Below, piece by piece: positions 8,223 to 15,639 of a DNA stretch of 46,447 nt. Each line of letters starts with the position of its first letter. Positions within the stretch are counted from its first letter, which is position 1. Origin of the DNA: an uncultured Mycoplasma sp. Lineage in GTDB: Bacteria > Bacillota_I > Bacilli_A > RF39 > UBA660. The stretch lies in the NCBI GenBank assembly GCA_902493595.1, contig CABUPU010000009.1, positions 1 through 46,447 of the forward strand, in the 5' to 3' direction. A model generated the notes under the pieces. It did not search any database. It saw only the letters and a list, made by a program, of their open reading frames with translations, and was not told where the DNA came from. Made by a program: the position numbers and the translations under genes.

Positions 8223-8271
8223 GTATGTCAACAACAAATGTTTGTATATTTTAAAAGTTACTGTAGTTTTG

Positions 8272-8300
8272 TTGCAGTTTAACTTTTTTTTTGATAAAAT
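8272..8300 (+). promoter_or_regulatory. Promoter of the ireB-trhP operon
   Basis: TTGCAG (8272-8277) and TAAAAT (8295-8300), spacing 17 bp. Transcription would start near 8307, about 19 bases before the ireB ATG. Confidence 0.6.
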
Positions 8301-8325
8301 AAAGTTGCAAGGAAGTGAGATTTTA

Positions 8326-8574
8326 ATGAATTCTGACAAGACTTCAATATTTGATTTAAAAGTTTTAAGACAGGAGTTAATTATGATAAGTATTAATGAA
8401 GTTATTAATGCAATCGAGGAAAGAGGATATAATCCAACTAGTCAATTAATTGGTTACTTATTATCTGGGGATCCTACATATATTACATCATATAAAGATG
8501 CTAGAAAAAAGATTACTAAATTTTCTCGTGAAGAAGTATTAATGGCAATTATAAATGGGTATTTAGGACGATGA
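8326..8574 (+). CDS. IreB family regulatory protein (UPF0297/YrzL)
   Basis: 82 residues matching the UPF0297/IreB family: start MNSDKTSIFD and core GYNPTSQLIGYLLSGDP followed by ITSYKDAR. In Enterococcus IreB is a phosphorylated regulator acting with the IreK kinase on cephalosporin resistance; elsewhere its role is unclear. The ATG at 8326 fits the family N-terminus and follows AAGGAAGTGAG; the upstream in-frame extension covers the promoter and should be ignored. It is the first gene of an operon ordered as in B. subtilis yrzL-yrrK-yrzB-yrrL-yrrM-yrrN-yrrO. The stop overlaps ruvX by four bases. Confidence 0.88.
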   Translation: MNSDKTSIFDLKVLRQELIMISINEVINAIEERGYNPTSQLIGYLLSGDPTYITSYKDARKKITKFSREEVLMAIINGYLGR

Positions 8575-8996
8575 AAACAAGATATATGGGCCTAGATTTA
8601 GGTACAAAAACATTGGGCGTGGCAATTTCCGATAGAACAAATACAATCATTACACCTTACAAAGTAATTAGATTTAAAAGTGAAGAATATGAAACTGCTT
8701 TTCTAGAACTTAAGGAAATAATTGCTAAAGAGGATATCACAGAAATAGCTATTGGACTTCCTAAAAATATGGATGGAAGTGAAGGATTTGCAGCTCAACG
8801 AACTTATAATTTTTGTGAGCTTCTTAAAACACTTGATTTAAAAGTCGTTTTAATAGATGAAAGATTATCTTCGATTGAGGCACAAAAGATTCTCCTTGCA
8901 AATGGCAAACATGCTAAAGATATTAAAGATAAAGTTGACATGCAGGCTGCAGCCATAATTCTTGAAACATATATAAGGAGTAAAAATGCAGGCTAA
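8571..8996 (+). CDS. ruvX: RuvX/YqgF, Holliday junction resolvase-like / pre-16S rRNA nuclease
   Basis: 141 residues with the RNase H-fold signatures of YqgF: MGLDLGTKTLGVAISD at the N-terminus, AIGLPKNMDGSEG in the middle, and VVLIDERLSSIEA followed by a C-terminal DMQAAAIIL helix. The first Asp, the central Glu/Pro loop and the late Asp make the usual acidic site. In E. coli YqgF matures the 16S rRNA 5' end; a resolvase role was proposed from structure. It overlaps ireB by 4 and the DUF1292 gene by 11 bases. Confidence 0.92.
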   Translation: MKTRYMGLDLGTKTLGVAISDRTNTIITPYKVIRFKSEEYETAFLELKEIIAKEDITEIAIGLPKNMDGSEGFAAQRTYNFCELLKTLDLKVVLIDERLSSIEAQKILLANGKHAKDIKDKVDMQAAAIILETYIRSKNAG

Positions 8997-9228
8997 AGTT
9001 GTTTTAGAAAATGGCAAATCAAAAGTTGAATATGATGTTCTGTTTACTTTTGAAAATGAAAATGATGAAACTATTATAGTTTACTCTGATAAAAAAGAAA
9101 ATAATAAAGGAGTAACATATGCATGTATAGGTAAAATTAAAGATGATTTAATTATCAATGAATTAACTGATAAGGAAATAGAAATTGCAAATACAATATT
9201 AGATAAGATAAAAGGGGCAACAAAATGA
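8986..9228 (+). CDS. DUF1292 protein (YrzB family)
   Basis: 80 residues, acidic, with the DUF1292 pattern (VLFTFENENDETIIVYSD early, a second strand pair, then an EIEIANTILDKI helix). Function unknown; the family is almost always next to ruvX in Bacillota. It overlaps ruvX by 11 bases and mltG by 4 bases, so it is translated as part of the operon. Confidence 0.8.
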   Translation: MQAKVVLENGKSKVEYDVLFTFENENDETIIVYSDKKENNKGVTYACIGKIKDDLIINELTDKEIEIANTILDKIKGATK

Positions 9229-10262
9229 AAAAGAAAAATATAATAATTATAACTGTAGTAGTGGTAATTCTATTTATTGGAGTATTTTCCTATATTACAC
9301 TTTTTACAGGTCATAAAGAGGATACCTCAGTATCATTCAGTGTTAATGCTGGTGATAATAAAATAAAGATAGTATCAAATTTAAAAAAAGCAGGACTTAT
9401 TAAAAGTAAAATTACTACGCTTGCTTATGTATTTATAAATCCAAGTTTAAACTTACAAGCAGGTAAATATACCTTTAATAAAAAACAAAGTGCGATTAGT
9501 ATTATTAATCAAATTAATGATGGTAAAATAGATCAAATTGTTAAAACAATTAATATTACTTTTGTTGAAGGTAAAAGTATTGAAACATATCTAAAACAAA
9601 TTGAGGCAAATTTTGACATTACTTATGATGATATGATTAAAGATTTAAAAGATGAAAAGTTCTTAAATAGTTTAATTAAAGATTATTCATTTTTAACTGA
9701 TGATATAAAAAATAAAGATATTTACTATTCTTTAGAGGGTTATCTTTATCCAGATACTTATGAGTTTTATGAAAATTCATCATTTGAAACAATTGTTAGA
9801 ACTATTCTAAATAATACAAAAAATAAATTAAGCAATTTAAATTTAAGCTCTAGTAAATATTCTGTTCACGAACTTCTTACAATTGCCTCAATTGTAGAAC
9901 AAGAGGCTGTTAATAAAGAAGATAGAGAAAAGGTAAGTCAGGTTATTTATACAAGACTTGATAAAGGGATGGCTCTAGGAATGGATGTTACAGCATATTA
10001 TGGCTCGCATTTATCTTTAAAAGAGATAATTACTACTAAAGAGCTTAATGCAGTTAATCCATATAATACAAGAAATTTATCATTTATTGGTCTTCCTGTA
10101 GGTCCAATATGTAATCCATCGCTTGAAAGTATTAATGCAGCACTTAATCCAGCAGACACTAATTATGAATACTTTTATGCAGATATAAATACAGGAAAAG
10201 TTTATTTTGCCGAGGATATAAAAGGGTTTTATGAAATTCAAAAGAAATTAGGTGAAAATTAA
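9225..10262 (+). CDS. mltG: Endolytic murein transglycosylase MltG (YceG-like)
   Basis: 345 residues: one N-terminal membrane segment (about 5-27), a LysM-like subdomain, then the YceG/MltG catalytic domain. The catalytic Glu is in LTIASIVEQEA, matching the conserved IVE(K/Q)E motif, followed by VSQVIYTRL and GMDVTAYYG. The enzyme cuts nascent glycan strands at the outer membrane face and sets strand length. Operon position is the same as B. subtilis yrrL. Confidence 0.93.
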   Translation: MKKKNIIIITVVVVILFIGVFSYITLFTGHKEDTSVSFSVNAGDNKIKIVSNLKKAGLIKSKITTLAYVFINPSLNLQAGKYTFNKKQSAISIINQINDGKIDQIVKTINITFVEGKSIETYLKQIEANFDITYDDMIKDLKDEKFLNSLIKDYSFLTDDIKNKDIYYSLEGYLYPDTYEFYENSSFETIVRTILNNTKNKLSNLNLSSSKYSVHELLTIASIVEQEAVNKEDREKVSQVIYTRLDKGMALGMDVTAYYGSHLSLKEIITTKELNAVNPYNTRNLSFIGLPVGPICNPSLESINAALNPADTNYEYFYADINTGKVYFAEDIKGFYEIQKKLGEN

Positions 10263-10263
10263 A

Positions 10264-10860
10264 ATGAAAGAAAAATTAAAAGAAATAGAAAAATATGCGG
10301 AGGAAAATAGTGTTCCGATAATAGAAAAAGATTCTATAGCATTTATTATGAAATACATTCAAGATAAGAATGTAAAAGATATATTAGAAATAGGTAGTGC
10401 AATAGGCTATTCTGCAATACTTATGGCAAGTGCTAAAGATGATGTTTATGTAACCACTATTGAAAGAGATGAAAAAAGATATTTAGAGTGTGTTAAAAAT
10501 ATTAAAGAATGTGGTCTTGATAAGAAAATAAATGTTGCACTTCAAGATGCTCTAGAGTTAAACATTCCAGTGGAAGCTAAATATGATTTAATATTTATTG
10601 ATGCTGCTAAAGGACAATACACAAAATTTTTTGAAAAATATCAATATTTTTTAAAGGACACTGGTGTTATTATAACTGATAATTTAAAATTTCACGGTTA
10701 TGTAGGTAAAAGTGATACGATCGAAAGTAAAAATTTACGCCAACTTGTATCAAAAATTGAAAGTTATATTGATTTTCTAAAAAACAATACTGATTTTGAG
10801 ACAACCTTTTATGATATAGGAGATGGACTTTCAGTTAGTAAGAAGAAAAATCATGAATAA
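10264..10860 (+). CDS. trmR: tRNA 5-hydroxyuridine methyltransferase TrmR (YrrM-like O-methyltransferase)
   Basis: About 198 residues of the class I, COMT-like O-methyltransferase fold. The SAM-binding motif is ILEIGSAIGYSA, followed by the acidic TIERDEKR strand, and metal/substrate residues appear in DLIFIDAAKGQY and ITDNLKFHG. In B. subtilis the orthologue in the same operon position (YrrM/TrmR) methylates ho5U34 of tRNA to mo5U. Two TrhP-type genes immediately downstream supply the hydroxylation step, so the wobble-uridine role is well supported by context. The ATG at 10264 is chosen because AGGTG lies about nine bases upstream; an in-frame GTG at 10252 is less likely. Confidence 0.85.
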   Translation: MKEKLKEIEKYAEENSVPIIEKDSIAFIMKYIQDKNVKDILEIGSAIGYSAILMASAKDDVYVTTIERDEKRYLECVKNIKECGLDKKINVALQDALELNIPVEAKYDLIFIDAAKGQYTKFFEKYQYFLKDTGVIITDNLKFHGYVGKSDTIESKNLRQLVSKIESYIDFLKNNTDFETTFYDIGDGLSVSKKKNHE

Positions 10861-11626
10861 ACTTTTTATTATCAAAAGTGAAAAAGAAATTAATTTACTT
10901 AAGGAAAATGGGATAGATAGTTTTGTTTATCCGCTTTTTTCATTTTGCGTTGGCGTAGAAAATGAATTTTCTTTAAGTAAAATTAAAGAAGAGAATAGTT
11001 ATTTATTTGTAAATAGAGTTCTTGATGAAGATAGCGCTAATAAGTTAAATGTAGTGCTTCATAGTCTTCCAAGTAATATAAAAGGGATTATCTTTGATGA
11101 TGTAGGAATTATTAAAATGCTTGAGGATGTCAAAATAGAAAAGATATTAATGCCCAGCCATTTTGCTTGTAACTATGAAAGTGTTAATATTTATAATGAA
11201 TATGTTGATAGTGTAGTACTTCCTTTTGATATAACTGAAGAGGAAGTAGATGAAATTATATCTAAGTCTTCGAAAAAGGTGTCTTTATATGCTTTTGGTC
11301 TTATCGGAAGTGCTTATTCACGAAGACTTCTAATTAAAAACTATAGCAAACATGAAAATGTAAAGTATGAAAATCCTATGGTAATTGAAAATAATAATCA
11401 CAAATTTATTTTATTTGAAAATGAATATGGTACATATTTTTATCATTTGCCTTATTTTAATGGACTTAATAATTTAAATAAAGACATTAAGTATGCGATA
11501 TATCATCCAATTATGCTTAATGAAAATGATTTAAAGGATTTAGTTGATGGTAATATAAATGTTGAAACTGATGATGGATTTTTACATAATAAAACTATTT
11601 ATAAAATAAAGGGGGACAAGAAATGA
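10853..11626 (+). CDS. Diverged U32/TrhP1-like protein (YrrN position)
   Basis: 257 residues located exactly where B. subtilis has yrrN (trhP1), between trmR and trhP2. The sequence is strongly diverged and short (normal TrhP1 is about 300). A TIM-barrel-like alternation is suggested, but I see no U32 Cys signature like that of the next gene. It may be a structural partner that lost the Fe-S or active site, or simply an unrelated replacement. The start ATG overlaps the trmR stop by 8 bases and its end overlaps trhP2 by 4 bases, so it is co-translated. Confidence 0.6.
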   Translation: MNKLFIIKSEKEINLLKENGIDSFVYPLFSFCVGVENEFSLSKIKEENSYLFVNRVLDEDSANKLNVVLHSLPSNIKGIIFDDVGIIKMLEDVKIEKILMPSHFACNYESVNIYNEYVDSVVLPFDITEEEVDEIISKSSKKVSLYAFGLIGSAYSRRLLIKNYSKHENVKYENPMVIENNNHKFILFENEYGTYFYHLPYFNGLNNLNKDIKYAIYHPIMLNENDLKDLVDGNINVETDDGFLHNKTIYKIKGDKK

Positions 11627-12792
11627 TAGAATTACTTGCTCCAGCAGGAGATTTTGAAAGATTAAAATTTGCTTTTTTATATGGTGCTGACGCAGTTTAT
11701 TTTGGTGGCCAAAACTATTCACTTCGAGCTAATGCTAAAAATTTTGATTTAGATGATATCAAAAAAGCTACAAAGTATGCTCATAGTTTAAATAAAAAAG
11801 TGTATGTTACGGTAAATATTGTATTTCATAATGAAAACCTTGATGGTTTAAAGGACTACTTATTATATCTTGAAAGTGTTAATGTGGATGGCATTATTGC
11901 AAGTGATATTGTAGTTTTAAAAATGATTAAAGATTTAAAACTTAAAACAAAGGTAATCCTTTCTACACAGGCAAGCTCACTTAACTCTTTTACGGCAGAG
12001 TTTTATAAAGACTTTGGAGTAGATCAAATAGTCCTTGCAAGAGAGGCTTTAACAAATGATATTAAAGCTATAAAGGATAAAACAGGCCTTGAACTTGAAT
12101 GCTTTGTTCACGGAGCAATGTGTATGAGTATTTCTGGTAAATGTATATTATCTTCGTTTATGACGGGAAGGGACTCTAACAGGGGTGGATGTGCTCAAAT
12201 TTGCAGATGGGTTTTTAATGAAAATGAAACTCCATTTACAATGACTCCGAAAGATTTAAATATGATTGAAAACATTAAAGAAATGATTGATTTGGGAGTA
12301 ACTACATTTAAAGTCGAAGGTAGAATGCGTTCTATATACTATATATCTACGGTAATACTTTGCTATCGTAAAATTATTGATAAGATATTGAATAATACTT
12401 TAACTGATGATGACAAAAACTATTATTTAAGGATTCTTAATAGAGTTGCAAATAGGGAAAGTGCTCCCCAGTTTTTTAAGAGTTTTCCTAATGAAAATGA
12501 TCAATATTATAATCTTCGTGATGAAGAGAGTAATCAAGACTTTTTAGGCATTGTTAAATCATATGATGAAAGGACTCAAATTGCAGTAATCGAAGAAAGA
12601 AATTTCTTCAAAAAGGGTGACAATATTCAGTTTTTTGGACCTAATACAGAAACTTTTGATTACATAGTAAATGAAATCTATAACGAAAAAGATGAATTAA
12701 TTGAAAAAGCAAATATGCCTAGAATGATAATTAAATTAAAAGTCAGTACTCCTTTACATGAAAATGATTTATTAAGAGTTAAAATAAATTAA
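11623..12792 (+). CDS. trhP2: U32-family tRNA hydroxylation protein TrhP2 (YrrO-like)
   Basis: 389 residues of peptidase family U32, reclassified as prephenate-dependent tRNA uridine 5-hydroxylation proteins. The N-terminus ELLAPAGDFERLKFA, the U32 signature CFVHGAMCMSISGKC, and the downstream GGCAQICRW supply the conserved cysteines expected to hold an Fe-S cluster. A C-terminal beta-barrel domain (about 310-389) is present. It likely makes ho5U34, the substrate of TrmR encoded two genes upstream. It is the last gene of the operon and is followed by a terminator. Confidence 0.88.
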   Translation: MIELLAPAGDFERLKFAFLYGADAVYFGGQNYSLRANAKNFDLDDIKKATKYAHSLNKKVYVTVNIVFHNENLDGLKDYLLYLESVNVDGIIASDIVVLKMIKDLKLKTKVILSTQASSLNSFTAEFYKDFGVDQIVLAREALTNDIKAIKDKTGLELECFVHGAMCMSISGKCILSSFMTGRDSNRGGCAQICRWVFNENETPFTMTPKDLNMIENIKEMIDLGVTTFKVEGRMRSIYYISTVILCYRKIIDKILNNTLTDDDKNYYLRILNRVANRESAPQFFKSFPNENDQYYNLRDEESNQDFLGIVKSYDERTQIAVIEERNFFKKGDNIQFFGPNTETFDYIVNEIYNEKDELIEKANMPRMIIKLKVSTPLHENDLLRVKIN

Positions 12793-12820
12793 TCAGTATG
12801 TAAAATTACTGATTTTTTTG
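12791..12820 (+). terminator. Terminator of the ireB-trhP2 operon
   Basis: AATCAGTA (12791-12798) pairs with TACTGATT (12807-12814), followed by seven T. Confidence 0.75.
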
Positions 12821-12873
12821 CTATTATAAAAAATACTAGAACTCATTTAATCCCAGCAATTATCTTGTTCGTA

Positions 12874-12902
12874 TTTTCCTATATTATACAGATATAAGAA
12901 AA
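12874..12902 (+). repeat. Left inverted recombination-like site, cassette 2
   Basis: Arm TTTTCCTATAT, core TATACA (12885-12890), arm GATATAAGAAAA. Same architecture as cassette 1 but with a different core, shared only with its partner site at 12992-13020 and with the lone site at 41825. Confidence 0.8.
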
Positions 12903-12934
12903 ATCATCTCCGTATTTTCGTAACTTACTATCAA

Positions 12935-12963
12935 ATTATACTATTTTTTTCTTAGATTTTCAA
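12935..12963 (-). promoter_or_regulatory. Promoter inside invertible segment 2, pointing away from the surface gene
   Basis: Minus strand TTGAAA (12958-12963), 17-bp spacer, TATAAT (12935-12940); hexamers and spacing are identical to those in cassette 1. It is conserved while the rest of the segment has drifted, which argues that the promoter is the selected element. Confidence 0.7.
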
Positions 12964-12991
12964 TCTAATTTATCATATTTTTAAATGCAAA

Positions 12992-13020
12992 TTTTCTTAT
13001 ATCTGTATAATTTAAGAAAG
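12992..13020 (-). repeat. Right inverted recombination-like site, cassette 2
   Basis: On the minus strand: CTTTCTTAAAT, core TATACA (13004-13009), GATATAAGAAAA. Core and inner arm match the left site at 12874-12902 exactly. The enclosed segment is 89 bp. Confidence 0.8.
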
Positions 13021-13056
13021 CTTATCTCAGTATTTATAAGGGATTGGAGAGTATAT

Positions 13057-14760
13057 ATGATAAAAAATAAAAATATAAAATTAATGGGTGTGTTTGCAAG
13101 TGTGTTATTAATCATCATAGTAATAACAGCATCATTTGCATACTTTGGTTCTTTTAATGCGAACTTAAATAATAATATAGCGGTAAATGTAAATTCAGTA
13201 TCGCCAGGAAATGCAATTTTTACATCAAATGCAACACAATTAAATTTACAAGTCCCAGCGGCAAATATGAGCTTGACAGCATCAAATAATACAGTGGCTA
13301 CTTTCTCAAATACAGCAACACTATCAGTATCACTTACAAGTGGAAGTACTGAAATAGCAGCAACATGTACATATGATATAGTTTATGAATATGATAGTTC
13401 ATCCTATATTTATGGAGGAACAGGAACGAACCATGTAAGTAAAAATAGTGATAAAGAAATAACATTACAAGTAAGTGAAGTAAATGGAACAAATAATTTT
13501 GCAAGTGAAAAGAATTTTGATTATGATTCAAATTGGAGTGAATTAAAAAGAACACTTGTAAGTGGAGCAACAATAGAAAGTGATGGAACACTTACTACAC
13601 AAAATATATCAATAACAGGAAAATATTATAATCTTACAATATCCCAATCCTCTTTAGAGGGAAAATCTTTTATAGGAAAAATATATGTAACAAATAATAA
13701 ATGTGAAACAGCGGAAAAGGAGCCAACATATTTAACACTTCTTGAAGCATATGGTGGTGAGGGGAAAATAGTTCAATTAAATAATACTGCATTTAATAAT
13801 GTTACTACTGCAAATGATAAAGGAGTGTATAAAGCAACTGATGATTTAGGTATTTCATATTATTATAGGGGTGCTGTAAATAATAATTGGGTAAAATTTG
13901 GTAAAGATGGTAGTAGCAAAGATATGTACTGGCGAATAATAAGAATCAATGGCGATGGTTCAATTAGAATGATTTATAGTGGTGTTACAGATCCAAGTAC
14001 AGATTCATCAGTAAAAAATAGTAATGGAGTGCTTATGACTGAATCAAGTACTTCAATTGGTGATGACTGGCTTGATGGTGATAAATCAGAGTATGTGGGC
14101 TATCAATATATATTAGGCCAACAACATGGTTATGGAAAATGTGATGGGGCAAAATCAAACTGTACAATTGATGGAGTTACTATTTATAATAGCGTAGCAA
14201 AACAAACAATTGATAAGTGGTATGTTAAGACTACATTAGCTAGTACTGATTCTGTGAAAGTTGCAGATGCAATTTATTGTAACGATCGAAGTGCTTCTTC
14301 AACTCAAACATCTGCATGGGCATCAACTGGAGTGGTATATTATTACGGTGCCTATGAAAGATTAACTGGAACTACACAAAATCCAATACTAACTTGTCCA
14401 ACAGCAAGTGATAAATTTACTGTAAATACAAGTAATGGAAATGGCGCTTTAACATATCCAGTAGGACTTATAACTGCTGATGAATTAGTGATGGCTGGCA
14501 ATAAATATAATACATCAAATCAAACTTTATATTTGTATTCAAATTCTTTTTTTGCAAGTGGAACGCCAAGCCATTATGATAGCGAAGCACCCAGTACATT
14601 TTATCAAACAGAAGGTTCATCTTCTGGTGGATTTAATAATGTTCCTGTTGGTTCGGGTTTTAGACCACCAGTGTTTAGTACTAGACCTGTTATTAGTTTA
14701 TCTTCAAATGTAAAATTGTCAGGCAATGGTACTTATGATAATCTTTATATAGTTGAATAA
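13057..14760 (+). CDS. Secreted TasA/camelysin-like protein 2 with a large C-terminal domain
   Basis: 567 residues. The first 110 are nearly the same as the protein at 2665 (signal segment ending ITASFAYFGSF, then a beta-rich Asn/Ser/Thr module). From about 225 a separate domain begins (YLTLLEAYGG) and contains YYYRGAVNNNWVKFG, MYWRIIRINGDGSIRM, AIYCNDRS, YPVGLITADELVMAG and a final RPVISLSSNVKLSG. This order (WR.I...dG, CNDR, GLIT.DE, RPVISL) resembles DUF6273-like FGE/C-type-lectin-fold modules found in gut Bacillota surface proteins; that match is by eye only. The ATG at 13057 follows GGATTGGAGAG; an upstream in-frame ATG lies inside the cassette and is rejected. Expression is probably switched by cassette 2. 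Confidence 0.65.
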   Translation: MIKNKNIKLMGVFASVLLIIIVITASFAYFGSFNANLNNNIAVNVNSVSPGNAIFTSNATQLNLQVPAANMSLTASNNTVATFSNTATLSVSLTSGSTEIAATCTYDIVYEYDSSSYIYGGTGTNHVSKNSDKEITLQVSEVNGTNNFASEKNFDYDSNWSELKRTLVSGATIESDGTLTTQNISITGKYYNLTISQSSLEGKSFIGKIYVTNNKCETAEKEPTYLTLLEAYGGEGKIVQLNNTAFNNVTTANDKGVYKATDDLGISYYYRGAVNNNWVKFGKDGSSKDMYWRIIRINGDGSIRMIYSGVTDPSTDSSVKNSNGVLMTESSTSIGDDWLDGDKSEYVGYQYILGQQHGYGKCDGAKSNCTIDGVTIYNSVAKQTIDKWYVKTTLASTDSVKVADAIYCNDRSASSTQTSAWASTGVVYYYGAYERLTGTTQNPILTCPTASDKFTVNTSNGNGALTYPVGLITADELVMAGNKYNTSNQTLYLYSNSFFASGTPSHYDSEAPSTFYQTEGSSSGGFNNVPVGSGFRPPVFSTRPVISLSSNVKLSGNGTYDNLYIVE

Positions 14761-14812
14761 AATTTTACATTACTTTACAAAAATACATGTAAACACTTTA
14801 CAAAAAATAATT

Positions 14813-14846
14813 TGCCTAATATATGCCAAAAATTAGGCATTTTTTT
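14813..14846 (+). terminator. Terminator after surface protein 2
   Basis: TGCCTAAT (14813-14820) pairs with ATTAGGCA (14832-14839), followed by a T run. Confidence 0.8.
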
Positions 14847-14925
14847 AATTTTCTAAAAAAACTTTTCAAAAAAAGGAGGAAATCAGAAATTTTCCGGTAA
14901 TAAATATATATGAAAGGAGGAAATT

Positions 14926-15639
14926 ATGATTAAGAAATATTTGAATACTTTTCTAATAAGTTTTGTCATATTACTTATTATTTTTCAATATGTAATATTT
15001 GCCTATTTCTATTATATTAAAGATTATGAAAATGCAAGCATAAATCAAACTGAAGAAATAGAAAAACCAACAGAGGATTCAGAAAAAACTGTAGAAAAAG
15101 AAAATTTCTATGTTGAAGTTAAAGGTGCTGTTAATAATCCAGGTGTTTATGAAGTGAGTAGTGATAATATTATTAATGATGTGGTTAACTTATCTGGCGG
15201 ACTTAAAAATAATGCATATACTAAAAATATAAATTTAAGTAAAACTGTTTCAAAAGAAATGGTCATTTATATTTATACTAATTATGAATATAGCCTTCTT
15301 GATAAAAAAGATCAAGATATTACAGAATGTAATTGCCCAAAAATGGATATTTCTACTTGTATAGACAAGGGTGCATCTACTATAATTAGTGATGAAAGTA
15401 AACCTGAGGAAAAAGCAACCAATGTTGATAGTGATGAATCATCAGCAAATAAGATAAATATTAATACTGCCTCAAAAGAACTTCTTACATCGTTATCTGG
15501 TATTGGTGATGCTAAAGCTCAAAAAATAATAGATTATCGCAATCAATATGGTTTTTTTAAATCAATTGATGAACTAAAAAATGTATCTGGCATATCAGAA
15601 AAGTTATTTGAACAAATCAAAGAGTTTATTACTATATGA
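14926..15639 (+). CDS. comEA: Competence protein ComEA (DNA receptor)
   Basis: 237 residues: an N-terminal membrane anchor (about 8-32), a Glu-rich linker, an SLBB domain (VEVKGAVNNPGVYEV, about 63-115), a Cys-containing spacer, and C-terminal helix-hairpin-helix repeats (ININTASKELLTSLSGIGDAKA onward). ComEA binds double-stranded DNA outside the membrane and feeds it to ComEC. The start has AAAGGAGG seven bases upstream. The stop overlaps the comEC ATG by four bases. Confidence 0.92.
   Translation: MIKKYLNTFLISFVILLIIFQYVIFAYFYYIKDYENASINQTEEIEKPTEDSEKTVEKENFYVEVKGAVNNPGVYEVSSDNIINDVVNLSGGLKNNAYTKNINLSKTVSKEMVIYIYTNYEYSLLDKKDQDITECNCPKMDISTCIDKGASTIISDESKPEEKATNVDSDESSANKININTASKELLTSLSGIGDAKAQKIIDYRNQYGFFKSIDELKNVSGISEKLFEQIKEFITI

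Noticed and set aside
8221..8325. Extension of ireB upstream of 8326
   Set aside because: It spans the promoter at 8272-8300 and would add 35 residues not found in the family.
12985..13056. Upstream ATG for surface protein 2
   Set aside because: It lies inside the recombination site; the family N-terminus MIKNKN and a Shine-Dalgarno fix the start at 13057.
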